This document shows, in pieces, positions 32,501-43,305 of a stretch of 64,000 bases of DNA. The notes below the pieces were generated by a model. That model worked only from the letters and a program-made list of their open reading frames with translations. It ran no database searches and had not been told where the DNA came from. Every line of letters starts with the position of its first letter. The first letter of the stretch is position 1. The DNA is from Sanderia malayensis (taxonomy: Eukaryota; Cnidaria; Scyphozoa; Semaeostomeae; Pelagiidae), in the NCBI GenBank assembly GCA_013076295.1, contig RQOL01000532.1:2790001-2854000 (forward strand), read 5' to 3'. Both the position numbers and the translations under genes were made by a program.

Positions 32501-35500
32501 GGTACGTGAATCAATGTTGCTTTGTACTTCTTTGGAGTGACTGATGGCTACAATCTTGGCGGAGTCTTTAGCAGGGGGGGTTGATGCTGAGTCCGTGTTG
32601 TCGTGTTCGTCGAGTTTGTGTGAGCCAAATATTGCATCAAATGCTTCGGATTATGAGGAATTATACAGCAAACATCCACGTGTAAAAACTATTAGATTAA
32701 GAACTTTGCAGGCTGTCATTTCGGCCCCAAACAATAGACGAAACAATAGCTTATTGTATTTTAACGATAGGCTTGATATAAAACTTCAGGTTTTGATATG
32801 CGGGTGTTTACTATATGAAGATTGGACCTTGTTGATAAAGATTGAAGCTTGAAGTACACATGATTTCAATAAGGTTGATCAAAGTAGTTCCAGAAGTGTA
32901 TGTATTCACGTTTTAATTATGTATTCAACTATGCACACATACTTTTCAGGATGGATACTACTTATCCGGTGATGATTGCAATTCCTGCAACTGCTTAAAA
33001 GAAGGAACGATTAACAATGAATGCAACAGACTGACTGGTCAATGCAGATGTAAGCCAGGTGTCGTTGGTTTGCAGTGTGATCGATGCATGGGACCATTCG
33101 AAGCTATCAAGAATAACTGCCATGGTAAATATACTCAGCATTCACAGTTATCAGTACTTACTGCATGATCACTGCATTGTCTGCTTGTTAAGTTATCCTA
33201 GCTGAATCATTGTATAACTGCCACGGTAAATAGACTAGCTCAGCATTCACAGTTATAAGTAATTACTGTATTGTAACTGCGTTTTGTGCTTGTTAAGTTA
33301 TCCTAGCTGAATAATCGTAGCTTTATCTCCCAGTTGAACGCGTTGTCTGCTTGTTAAATTATTCTAGTTAAGTAATCGTAGCTTTATCTCCCAGTTGAAC
33401 TGTCGTACTGTTGTTTTATCTGCCATGTTACTGATAGAACTTTTTTTCACTATTAGAAATAAACACATCTTGCCCCGAGGCATATGCTGAGAACATGTGG
33501 TGGTCGAGAGTGGATCTGGGCAAAACAAAAATGGAGAAATGTCCCAGTGGAACAACAGGCAATGCCACGAGATATTGTCACCCGAAAAAAGGATGGCAGA
33601 AGCCAGATTTAGGACTGTGTACAACTAATGAGTTCAATTTGGCAAGAAAAATGGTATTATATCCATCACTTTGTTAACACGTCTTTTAATAGTAGATTTA
33701 GTAATTTAATATTTATTGCTACACATCTTCATTGTGTGATATTTGGGTTCTGAGTAGCCATACGTGGATTTTGCTATACTGTTGTGAACCTAGAGTCTGT
33801 GTGATTGTTAGAATGGTTGAGGACTTAAATAATTAACTATAGCCATCGTGTTTTCTCTTCTAGGTGAAAAAGCTCGATAAAAAGGAGATCAAGATGACAA
33901 AGACACTCGCCAAAGAACTCGCCACTAGCCTCGAGTACGCACTGACAACTGGCAAGCCTCTCTTTGAAAATGATATTCGCATCAGTTACACAGCTTTATC
34001 GAAGATCATCGAATTCGAGGCTAATCAAACGCAGTACAACCTCATTTCGGCGACTGACGGGAAATTCGTGCAAGTAGGTTTTCTGCGAATTTCTGCATGA
34101 TAAAATTCAAGTCAATGCTTTGCTTCAGTTAAATATTATTCTTAAAGCCTACCAATTGCTAAATTTTACATTAATGCAACTTTAGACCACCTGTGCCAAA
34201 AAAAGTTTCTGAAATTGTTTAATGGCTAAGAACCAATGTGGGCTCTGTGTAAAAATCCAGGTTCCTATACGCAAGTTTTTACTATATTTGATTGGGTTAT
34301 TTTTCAGAACGTGGTTACGTCTACCAGCAGAATATTGCAAAAAGATGCGCAGCTTTATTGGAACAAGATTCAGAAGGTATGAACCTATATCCACTCCCCT
34401 GTGTGCTATGTATACTGTGCAATGTTTAGCAATAGCAAATAAGAGAGAGCTAGATAATTTCTTTCAACAGTCATGTACTATGCTATGCAATACCACATGA
34501 TACTATCATGTACAATACTATCATCTGTCGTGTACTTATACACTCTATCATCTGTTACATATTCATCTACCATCTGTCACATTTAATCTACCATCTGTCA
34601 CATATTCATCTACCATCTGTCTTATACCCATTATCATCTGCCATATACTCATACTTTATCATTTGTCGTATACTTTTCGATAAAGTTGCGTATTTTATTT
34701 TGTGTATTTTACTTTTCTGTAATACCTTATCTGGTCTTTAAGGTTTCAAGCGGGCTTAATCTTTGAATATTAGGACTTTTTCACTTTCCAGGCCGACGGG
34801 GGTACAGTTACATTGATGGGAAAGGTCGAGAAACTTCTCGCGATTTTGACTGACAATTTCTCGTATGTCAAAAGGAGACAAAAGCGATCAGTAACAACAT
34901 TGCCGCCCTATGGATTCGCCTCGAAAAATATCCGTGAGATAATTTCATTTATTTGTTTCAAATTCAGCCAACATCTTTGACTGGATAATTATTGACAAGC
35001 TATCTGATACCTTCTCTCTTGGATAATTATTGACAACCTATCTGATACTATCTTGTAATTTTGTAATATTCTTTCCTCGTTGTTGTTTTAGAATGTTTTT
35101 AGCAAGTTTTCTTAAGCACTTGTAACAGCATCGATACTTCTCTTGCTTTCTGTTGCATTCTTCTACCCCTTACCTTTTCTATCTCGAATTCCTCATTGGT
35201 ATTGTTCTTTGCTCCGTTTTAGTTATGGAATTCCAGCAACTGAACATCAAAGACGCCAGCTCGTATCGCTTTCCACTGCAGCAAACACCATGGACCAAGG
35301 GTATTTCGTCTTGGGCGACAATTCAGAGTAGAATCAAAATCCCCACAGGGGCTTTCAATGGTACTGATGGTGAGTAATTGGAGTTAGTTCCTCCCACCCT
35401 GCTTTAGCAGAGGCAGGGAGACGAGACGATATTGCATAGAAGTTGTAACTCTGGAGGCATTAAAGCTCCTTGTAGATTACATCTGAATATAGTGTGCTTT

Positions 35501-38500
35501 GGACCAGCAACTTACATTTTTTCTAGCGCATATCTGCTTTCAATGTCTGTGTTATCTTAGAGGTCTGTTTTGCCTTAACTGTGGCAGTTTGCTAGACTCA
35601 TTACATTACGTCCCAGTGCCTCGCTCGCAACACAAGGGAGCAAAATGAGTGAGCCACAGGAACGCAATGTAGTGAGTCTAGCAGTGTGTGTAGTTTTTGC
35701 TCCTTTTTTTTTGTTGGAATTCTACGAAGTGTTTCGCTTTGTTTTAGTATCAAACGAAGAGGCTGCAGTGGGCCTAGTTTTGTACAGAACTCTCGGAGAT
35801 CTATTACCAACACTTTATCAAGACCACAGGTAATATAGAATCTCAAAACAGACACCCAGTTTTCCTGCCCATTTGGGCCATGTTCTCCCCAATCCTCGGT
35901 GTAATCTGACCCCCAAAAATCTGTTGATGTACATTGTATTAAATAATGTTTGGTTTTGTCTGCTTTTCTCACAGCTCAAAGAAGTCCTACAATGTCCAAG
36001 TGTACTCAGATGTTTTGACATTGACAGTGCCTGGCCTAAATAATCGAACACTGAACGATAATATAACAATCATCTTCCTCAATAAGAAGGTATGCTGTGT
36101 TGATATCTGCAACACTATAGCCTATCAATTATCTGTTGATCATTTCACTGCATGACTCTTTGTTTAGTTTGCTGTAATTTAGTATAATTTAGTATAGTTT
36201 AATATAATTTAGTATAACTTAGTATAACTTAGTATGATTTAGTATAATTTAGTATAATATAGTACAATTTAGCAAAACTTAGTATGATTTAGCATAGTTT
36301 AGTATAACTTGATATGATTTATTTTTGTAGAATAACATGTCTTCATCTGGTCTTGACTGTGTTTCGTGGAATTACTCGTCTCCGTAAGTAGAAATACTTA
36401 ATTAATTGACATTAGAATGCTTACTGAAAAACAAATGTCACTGCTAGTTATTTGTAGTTAGAGTTGTAGCTTGTTGCGTTTGCAATAAACGATATTAACA
36501 GATGCAATAGATCATGTGGAGGATAGATTGAAACTGATACAAAATAATTGAACTATGTATATTCTGCTCGTTGACAGTCGTGACGTTTTTTCGCATTATT
36601 TTGCAGAAGTTCGAAGTGGGGTGGATGGACAAAGGCTGGATGTGTTCTAGTGCCGGGCAATGGAAGCACTATCACATGCCAATGTAATCACATGACGTCA
36701 TTTGCTGCTGTCAAATTCATCGAAATTGTAAGTGTTCTGTTCAGATTGTCTTCATCTATATATCCTCTTCCTCAATTTGCCAATAAACAAATTAATTTTC
36801 GCTATAATTACCATCTGCATTTATCTGTCACTTTACAAAGGTTTGTAGTTGTGACCTGCTTTTTAACGAGCTTACACACCACCACGTGAACTTTTTCTTA
36901 CGTTGAGTAGACCATAGTTCATCGTTAGCAAATTGCTGCGTTCTCATTGACGTCACCCTGCTCCTTTTCCAGATTCCTCCAAAGGCGGGCGCGTTCAAGA
37001 TTCAATACCTGACTTACGTCACTGTTGCAGTATCAATAGTTCTTCTGTTCCTCACTCTACTCACATATATTTGTCTGAGGTAAGCTATATCTTCCTGCCT
37101 TGTGTCTTCAGTTACCTTCGATTCGGCTATCAGGCTTTTGGCCAGAAAAACTTAGTTTATTTTCAACATTCAACGTTATTTTGGATACTCACCTAAACAC
37201 AGATTGCATGAAATCACTCGTATCCTCCGCAGTGCATCTGTTAGCTAATGTATCGGTCTTTCTTTTAGTCAACTGCGATCCAATTCCAATTCAATAAGCA
37301 AGAACCTCTGCGCAGCACTGCTCTTCGCTGAACTCGTATTCATAGCCGGTATCAACAGGACTGCAGACCCTGTGAGTTCTCATCAATTCCATTCTATCTC
37401 AAATATGTTTACCCTCATGCCAGTTATGTTTACTTTACACAACCTCATGTGTCATCTCATGTAGGACAACTTACCATGTCAACTACTGCTGCATATATTC
37501 TAACTGACTAGACACATTTGAGGCTTGATAGGTTGACTACTGTTTAAGTACAATTCTTAAATGTGCCGTCTCTTCCTTTATTTTTTCTTGCCTGATGTAA
37601 CACTCATGTTTGAACCTGGTTAACTCTAAGCTCATCAACTCGATGAAACCCCTATTTCATTCAGTATTCGACTTAATGAGGCTCGGTTGCGTTTCCAATC
37701 GATCAGGTCGTGTTACCTTTATCTGTCTCATTCTTTACAGACTGTGTGTCGTATCATTGCCATCCTATTACACTACTTTTTCTCATGCGTATTCTCGTGG
37801 ATGTTGGTCGAAGCCGTGCACTTGTACCGAATGCTGGTGGAAAAACGCAACGTCAACTATGAGCACATGACCTTCTACTACTTCATCGGTTGGGGTAAGC
37901 ATTGCGCATGCAATTACTGTACCCATGAACCCCCAAATGCCATTCGTAACCATCCCCAATATTCTTTCTATGCTCAGGAGCTAGCTAGAACGCCCGAGTC
38001 AGAGATTTTCTTGACCAGAAGCCGGTTTAATTTATTTTTCTTGACCAGAAACTGGTTTAATTTCTTTTTCTTGACCAGAAATTGGTTTGGTTTCTTTTTC
38101 TTGACCAGAAACCGGTTTTCTTTTAATTTTCTGTTTTTACAGGTGCTCCTGTGATCGTTGTGGGAGTTACTGCTGGACTATCACCAGAAGGATACGGAAA
38201 CAGCAGATTGTAAGTGCATCATTAATACCAATTTATCTTTTATTCAAGCCCATACTCCGTTTACTGATCGACTAGCATTTGAAAGAGGCTCCGCATGTTA
38301 AACTTCAGCAGCCAAGTTTGAATGTATCATGATGGTTTATATTGATTTTGTTTCAGCTGTTGGATTTCAACGCAAGGCCAATTGCTATGGACATTCACTG
38401 CCCCTATCCTCTGCATGGTGGCTGTACGTATTCTGAAGCATACTATTTGTTTTAGCTGCTATTTGACACGCCTGAACATCGTTGTTTGAGTTCACGAGAA

Positions 38501-41442
38501 GATTGAATAACATGGTGAAATTGTTTCGTTTTAGGTTAACCTCTTGGTATTTGTTCTTGCTACCTGTGCTTCATGCAGAAGGCAGGTGTCTGTGAAGGAA
38601 GCCAAGAACAGAGCACGTTTAAGGTACTTGCATTAGATTATTGACCCCAAAGCCGTATGAGTTGCTTATTACCATTAGTATTCAGAGCATATAGGCAGCA
38701 GATACACAACCAGTCATGCTTGAATTAGAGTAAATGCCATTCATTACTGTCCCCCCCCCCTGGACTTGCATGATTAATAATATACTTTATATGTATCATT
38801 TGATTCAATCAGGAGTGTCACTGGTTGTTGTATTATCTCCATCTGTTTTAGGTTCAATTTGTTAGTCTCAGCCGTGCTATTGCCTGTGTTGTGTGCCACT
38901 TTTGTGATCGGGTTGCTGGCTGTGAATAGTGATCTGAATAAGTTCAGTATTCTATTCTCTGGATTCATCATTGTTCCGGTATGCTATTCAGACTGAGATT
39001 GATATTAAGATTCTTTAACCCTACACTCATATTACTCTATAGCTTTCACTCCATAATAGTTGATATATCACAAACATTTCTCAATGTATTTTTGCTTGTT
39101 TTTTTCAGGGCTTGTACATTATTCTGTTCCATGTTTTGTTCAACAAAGAGGTTCGTAATGAACTGAAAAATGCTTATATTCGATGGAAGACTGGAGACCC
39201 ATCATACGGAAAGAAGAAACCACGTGTTGTAAGTAATTTATGCTGCCCTTATATGATCAGTACTGTCATATACTTCATTATACTGTCACATACTTCATTA
39301 TACATTTACTCTTTGTTCTGTTAAATGCTTCTTTATACTGTCATATACTTCCTTTTACTGTCATATACTTGTTCATACTGTCATCTACTTCTTTATACTA
39401 TCATTTACTCTTTGTTCTGTTAAATGCTTCTCTATACTGCCATATACTTCATTATACTGTCATATACGTCGTTATGCTACCTTATATTTCTTTGTTCTGC
39501 CATATATTTCCTTATATACTCTCATATACTTTTTCGTACTGTCATATACTTTTTTATCCTTTTGTACGCTTTTTTGTTCTTACTAACTCACTTTGCGTCT
39601 TCTTTCAGAAACGCACATTACTTGTGGATAGTTCTTATCGATCCCAGCTGGCTCATCTGACTACCACTTTCAATCTGAGTACAACTACAACGGATAGTAG
39701 CACAGACGGGGGTAGAGCTTTCGCCAAACGAAGAAGAGAAGACAGATCTGGTGGGCACAGCAACATCTTAATTTCTTACTAACTTAATAAGATTTTCGAT
39801 AATTAATTCATACTTATTTGTGATATTTCTATTGCAGATTTGCCCAGCTCCACTCAGCCTGATTCATCTGACACATCTGATGAAGACACTGGTCCTAATC
39901 CGGACACCAATTTATCTGATTCATCGGACAGCAGTGATGATGATGATCTGAGACGTACGTATCTTCTTATCTCTCCCTCCCACCCTACTTAAGCTATTCC
40001 CCATTGCAAGACAAATGCCCCCGGCTTTTCTCCACGGTTGTCGGGGCGTTTATTAATTCCCTCACTTTGTAGGGGGGCGTTTATTTGGGGGCGCATTTAA
40101 TCGAGGAATTGCGGTAGTACAGTGTATTGTCCCAGTGCTGAGCTATTTTATTTGCAAACGTTCCTCGCATTTTCTCCTTACCTTATCTTAGTTCCGAGCC
40201 CTCCAACCATGGCTGGAAAGGGCCACAAGTCCGCCATGTCACCAAACTCGTCAAGATCTTCGAATTCTGCCAAGCAACCCAACGGCTCGCGTTCGCCAAC
40301 TGGTGGCAAGTCCTCGTCAAGCGGAGGAGCAACGTCTCCACCAATGAGCGCCGCGAGAACGCCCGACTGGAAAGTAGCCAATCAGAAGAAGCTCAGAAGT
40401 AAGTCGATAACTGGTTTGACATGTTTCAATCCTGTTCAACTTGTTTGCTAATGATCTGGCTTATTTAATGCTTGATGATTCAATGTTTTCATTTGTTTTA
40501 TTTTCAAGCTGCTCCACTCTATGCTTCAGATGGTCCAATGCACAGTACTCCATCTGGTGAGTTTAACTCATAGTATCTAACCCCCTCAGTAAGCCCTTTA
40601 ATTAATTGATAAACAATGGACAGTGACTTAATCCCGGGGGTAGTGACATAAATGCAGTGGAAACAGGGTGGATTGCTAATTCGTGGAAATAATATATTGA
40701 TAATTTACGCACTTTTGTCTTCAGATAATTCGGACAATTCTGAGAAGCGAGGCAAGAGATTTTCGCCGCTCGAAGACGAGAAGAACCCAGTTCTAGATCT
40801 CACTGATGTTACAGTTCTAAACGAAGACGATAAGGATGGGCCAGAAGACCCTTTATTATTGTCATTGAGGAGACAGCGTCCAGACCATGGCAGTAGTAGC
40901 GATTCAAGTGAAGTATCCTCGCTTCCTTCAGTTATAAGGTAACTATTTTGTCATTTGTTTTGGAAATTGTAGAGATAGGCCATTATTTGGCTAACTTTGC
41001 ATGGTATTGTAGTTTAATAGCTTTCTTTGAATAACTTTGATTTTCTTGCATTTTAAGCAGAGTTGGGCCTGGTGGGAAGCCGCAATCCATATTAAAAAAG
41101 AAGTCCAAATATGGAAGTGCAACTGATTCGGACAGTGACCGAAGAGGCAAAGTTCGAGTAAGAATTTCGGACAAACAAAAAAGACCGTTACTACAACTTG
41201 ACCAAGAGAACCCAGAGTTAGTATGACTATAATTTGTATGTGATATTTTAGCAGAGCGTCGGTGGTGTAGCGGTTAGCATGGTTGCCTTCCAAGCAATCG
41301 ATCCGGGTTCGACTCCCGGCCGACGCACTTTTTGATCTTTTGAATCATTATGATTATATGAACATGGAAATAAATTTTATTGAACTATTTTATTTTTCAG
41401 GTTTCAAGATTCTCAAGTGTGATAGAAAGATTAGTTTTATAG
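20580..41442 (+). CDS. Flamingo/CELSR seven-pass cadherin (adhesion GPCR), 34 exons
   Basis: Homophilic adhesion receptor of about 2993 residues, the core transmembrane protein of planar cell polarity. Exons: 20580-23343, 27321-28955, 29261-29505, 29892-30007, 30134-30423, 30557-30738, 31040-31301, 31772-32035, 32353-32501, 32950-33124, 33457-33653, 33864-34073, 34308-34376, 34792-34933, 35223-35369, 35748-35829, 35975-36089, 36331-36383, 36607-36727, 36973-37079, 37269-37371, 37741-37894, 38143-38209, 38357-38423, 38535-38623, 38852-38978, 39109-39228, 39609-39750, 39838-39954, 40192-40398, 40509-40556, 40725-40938, 41061-41220, 41401-41442. Every junction keeps frame. Order: signal peptide, RSKR furin site near 242, nine cadherin repeats, EGF, LamG, EGF, LamG, EGF, laminin-EGF, hormone-receptor domain, GAIN/GPS, seven helices, acidic/Ser-rich tail. 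I start at ATG 20580 because the upstream in-frame GTG is not a likely initiator and this ATG gives a signal peptide. Confidence 0.93.
23344..27320 (+). other. Intron 1 of the Flamingo gene (4 kb)
   Basis: The largest intron of this gene. It holds a short A-rich tandem repeat (24452-24556), a coding-looking open frame at 24778-25061 discussed in the findings, three copies of a TGCGCCATTA motif near 25625-25670, and otherwise unremarkable AT-rich DNA. No RNA gene was recognised. Confidence 0.6.
24452..24556 (+). repeat. 36-bp A-rich tandem repeat
   Basis: About three units of ATTCAAAAATAAAATAAAAA followed by TAAAAACAAGAACC, in Flamingo intron 1. Confidence 0.9.
28995..29050. repeat. Short hairpin repeat, copy 2
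   Basis: Starts ATCTCGAACT and ends AGTTCGAGAT, related to 7264-7318. It lies in the short Flamingo intron after exon 2. Confidence 0.55.
29636..29800 (+). repeat. Intronic ~38-bp purine-rich tandem repeat
   Basis: About four to five imperfect units built on GGAGGCCCCGTTGGAAGGAG followed by TGGTATTAGAGAGA, in the Flamingo intron after exon 3. Confidence 0.8.
30852..31002. mobile_element. MITE, family A copy 2
   Basis: TACAGTAAAAACCCGCATGT at the left and the matching inverted GGGTTTTTACTGTA at the right, about 151 bp, with the internal CAATAGGCT motif. Its internal orientation is opposite to the copy at 7113. It lies in the Flamingo intron between exons ending 30738 and starting 31040. Confidence 0.8.
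31430..31690 (+). repeat. Intronic ~110-bp tandem repeat
   Basis: About two and a half copies of a unit containing GGCTAACTATCAGCCTTTCT and TGGTTTACTATCAGGCTTAC, with few differences between copies, indicating recent duplication. Confidence 0.85.
32664..32815. mobile_element. MITE, family A copy 3 (diverged)
   Basis: Begins TACAGCAAACATCCACGTGT and ends GCGGGTGTTTACTATA, with internal CAATAGCTTATTG, about 152 bp. It is more diverged than the copies at 7113 and 30852. It lies in the Flamingo intron before exon 10. A further end fragment may lie at 34245-34288. Confidence 0.7.
33115..33410 (+). repeat. ~100-bp tandem repeat overlapping an exon end
   Basis: Three diverged copies. The first includes the last bases of the exon ending at 33124 and its donor site; the second copy, near 33219, repeats the AACTGCC[A/T]CGGTAAAT-like segment. 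Further copies share CTTGTTAAGTTATCCTAGCT and CGTAGCTTTATCTCCCAGTT. Confidence 0.75.
34500..34680 (+). repeat. Degenerate CATCTGTC repeat
   Basis: Repeated TCTACCATCTGTCACATATT-like units of about 20-30 bp in the Flamingo intron between exons ending 34376 and starting 34792. Confidence 0.75.
36165..36320 (+). repeat. Decamer TTTAGTATAA repeat
   Basis: About fifteen imperfect copies of a 10-bp unit (TTTAGTATAA, CTTAGTATGA) in the Flamingo intron just before the GPS exon at 36331. It leaves only a short normal 3' splice region. Confidence 0.85.
36973..39228 (+). other. Flamingo seven-transmembrane region (domain map)
   Basis: Exons 20-27 encode seven hydrophobic helices: TM1 VAVSIVLLFLTLLTYICL, TM2 NLCAALLFAELVFIAGI, TM3 IIAILLHYFFSCVFSWMLV, with the class-B-like EAVHLYRM after it, TM4 IGWGAPVIVVGVTAGL, TM5 LLWTFTAPILCMVAV, TM6 FNLLVSAVLLPVLCATFV and TM7 ending VPGLYIILFHVLFNKEV. 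This is a secretin/adhesion-type bundle. Confidence 0.85.
38010..38125 (+). repeat. 34-bp tandem repeat with CCGGTTT core
   Basis: Four units of TTCTTGACCAGAAACTGGTT followed by TAATTTCTTTT, in the intron before the exon at 38143. The Phe/Leu/Thr/Arg-rich open frame across it is the translated repeat. Confidence 0.85.
39240..39560 (+). repeat. Degenerate TACTGTCATATACTT repeat
   Basis: About eighteen imperfect copies of a 16-17 bp unit in the Flamingo intron between exons ending 39228 and starting 39609. Confidence 0.85.
40040..40122. mobile_element. Fragment of a TA-ended MITE related to 62491
   Basis: Contains GGGGCGTTTATT and TTTAATCGAGGAATTGCGGTA, resembling the right arm of the palindromic element at 62491-62587. 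The left arm is not clear, so this is a decayed copy. It lies in a Flamingo tail intron. Confidence 0.45.
41256..41327 (+). tRNA. tRNA-Gly (anticodon TCC)
   Basis: A complete 72-nt cloverleaf. The acceptor stem GCGTCGG pairs perfectly with CCGACGC and the discriminator is A. The A box is TGGTGTAGCGG. The anticodon arm TTGCC-TTCCAAG-CAA carries TCC. The T arm CCGGG-TTCGACT-CCCGG is perfect and supplies the B box. A short T run (CTTTTT) follows directly and can end RNA polymerase III transcription. No intron is present. It lies on the same strand within the last intron (41221-41400) of the Flamingo gene. Confidence 0.95.
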
Positions 41443-42633
41443 AGAATGGTATGTTAATAAAATTTTCAAGTTATTATTTTTAATTTTTTTGACAATTTTT
41501 ATTTTGTTGGCCATTCAGATTTTATTTTCAAAGTGTTTTAACTTCCTTCCTAATTTATTTATTTTATTTTCTTCAGAGAATTCTCCCGAAAGTTCTTAAT
41601 TCTTACAGCTTCAAGTTTACCGTTCCGCCGGCAAATGCGTCACCGCGCGGCTGTTAATTATTGGCACATACATAATACAGAAAAGGGACAATTTACTAGC
41701 TTAGTTTTTTTACCCTTTTTCGCGACTACTTTACAAAAGCAAGAATTTTGAACAAACAACTAACGAGTAAGCCATATATTTTATTGTTAAGATGCGTGTT
41801 ATATTAAAGTATAGTTTATAGCTGTTTTGTAAATTTTGCTGAAAATAATCCGCTTATATATTATAACCGCCTTCTCATCTTTGGGGACGGATTTAATTCA
41901 TATTTTGAAGACAACTGCAAAATTTATCATCTCACCATTTTCCAAGCTAAGAGTTAGTTTTTTATCATATTAAGTTGTTCGCTTGACATTTTCTTTTAGG
42001 CGTCTTAGATTTTGCACTTTTAGGTTTTTATATAACTGGACTATTTTATGAGAATTTTGTTTTCGAAAGCAAGAAGGGACTCGCAACATCAAGTACCCAC
42101 CCAGACATTATTACATCATAAAGATGGGCCTAAAAATTACCCATGGCTGCTCTATTTAGCTAAGCTTGTAACGTGTAGGGCAAAGAAAGATAAGGTTCCA
42201 ATTGTTTACCTATTTCTTTTATTTATTGGAGTTGGACGTCATAATTTTGGGTTTAACTTGTAGATTAGACGAGTAATTAAGGTAGCACCGTAGTGTTAGT
42301 AAATTAGATCAAATTTGCACGTTTTAAGAAAAGAGAGAGAGTTGCGAAGCTCCCTTGTGTAATAATTTGTAGTTTTAACTTCTGTAACCTTCCAACTAAA
42401 GACAAAAAGGTTGTAAATATTTGAAAATATGTCACAACTTTAACTTTCTTTCATTGGCTGTTCCAGTACAATACCACAGGGCACCAAGAGTATCTGGTGT
42501 TTGATGTGTTGGCAACTTATTTTGAGGCATACTTCCATAACAAACAATTCTTCTGTCTTCTTCTGTTCCTCATAACATGCTGCCTAAGATTTTATGTAGG
42601 ACAAGATTTACCAGCTTTGAATGTCAATAAATA
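41443..42633. other. Flamingo 3' region and spacer before DPM3
   Basis: Probably the Flamingo 3' untranslated region plus the DPM3 promoter. A possible alternative terminal exon starts at 41577. The open frame at 42048-42263 has no recognisable family features. No repeat was recognised. Confidence 0.45.
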
Positions 42634-43236
42634 ATGGCTACTAAACTTCAACAGTGGATTTTTGGTCTCAGCATATTTTCAGCAGTATATTTTAGCATTA
42701 TACTGGAATTTGTGCAGCTGAAATTATCCAGTAACGCAAGACTTTTGGTTCAAATCGTAAGTGTTTATACTCTAGTCTACTCTAGGCCAAAAGCACTTGT
42801 CGACCATCAAAAGATGTCTTTAAAATTTTTTGAAGAACTAATTTATTCCATTTAGTTTATCGTTTTTCTTTTTTCTTTTAGTCGCCCGTTATTATTGTTG
42901 CTGCATTTGGAGTGCGTACGATTTTATTTAAGTAATTTTATTTGTTAATGAAAAAACTCTCGCTTTCCAACTCCCATCTCTGGTATCTACGAAATAACAT
43001 TTTATTTGTTGATAGGTCTACTCAGTAATAACGATATTATATAGAGTTGCAACGTTCAATAACTGTGAGGAAGCCGCACAGGAGCTGAAGGAGGCAAATT
43101 TTTACATATTTTACTTTAGCACACAAAAATTTAGAGTTATTTGGTATTATACCATCTCTAATGTATTTCATTTTATTTGTAGGAGATTGAGGAAGCTAGA
43201 AAAGATTTAAAGAGTCAAGGATTTAAATTTGATTAA
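42634..43236 (+). CDS. DPM3: Dolichol-phosphate mannosyltransferase subunit 3, 4 exons
   Basis: Small ER membrane protein of 94 residues (human about 92) that anchors the catalytic DPM1 subunit to the ER through its C-terminal coiled segment. The complex makes dolichol-phosphate-mannose for N-glycans, GPI anchors and O-mannose. Exons: 42634-42756, 42882-42911, 43016-43093, 43183-43236. Visible features: an N-terminal MATKLQQWIFGLSI matching the family's MTKLxQWLxGLAI, two hydrophobic helices, the conserved YRVATFNNCEEAAQEL and a C-terminal EEARKDLKSQGF. The third intron starts with GC (GAG|GCAAAT) and ends with AG; no GT donor keeps the conserved frame there. An AATAAA lies 64 bp after the stop. 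Confidence 0.92.
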
Positions 43237-43299
43237 ATTATTGCACTTGTGGACGTCTGGAATACATATTATTTACTATTATTTTTTTTGACCGTGTAA

Positions 43300-43305
43300 A
43301 ATAAA
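43300..43305 (+). terminator. DPM3 polyadenylation signal AATAAA
   Basis: An AATAAA hexamer 64 bp after the DPM3 stop codon, in the 322-bp spacer before the next gene. Its position is typical for a short 3' untranslated region. Confidence 0.6.

Larger units (their letters stand above)
28560..33653 (+). other. Flamingo EGF, LamG, laminin-EGF and HormR modules (domain map)
   Basis: After the cadherins come two EGF-like modules (CYSNPCKSNGRC and CLNSGVC types), LamG1 (exons 2-5), an EGF module (CVGSPCVHGTC), LamG2 (exons 6-8), two further EGF modules, laminin-type EGF modules (exons 9-10) and a hormone-receptor domain with WW and CHPKKGW motifs (exon 11). This series is diagnostic of CELSR and separates it from Fat or Dachsous. 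Confidence 0.85.
33864..36727 (+). other. Flamingo GAIN domain and GPS (domain map)
   Basis: Exons 12-19. The GPS carries the expected Cys and Trp pattern (DCVSWNYSS, WGGWTKAGC, CQCNHMTSFAA). The cleavage position reads H-M-T instead of the common H-L-T; H-x-T is generally compatible with autoproteolysis. The following TSFAAVKF would be the tethered agonist segment. Confidence 0.8.
39609..41442 (+). other. Flamingo cytoplasmic tail exons (domain map)
   Basis: Seven exons encode a long, Ser/Asp/Glu-rich, low-complexity cytoplasmic tail, with stretches such as SDSSDSSDDDD-like runs and a Ser/Gly/Pro-rich segment. The final 14-codon exon at 41401 ends in RLVL, compatible with a hydrophobic (class II-like) PDZ ligand. 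An alternative last exon could start at 41577 (see findings). Confidence 0.7.

Noticed and set aside
37990..38154. Repetitive FFLTRNWF-type frame
   Set aside because: It is the translated 34-bp tandem repeat in a Flamingo intron.
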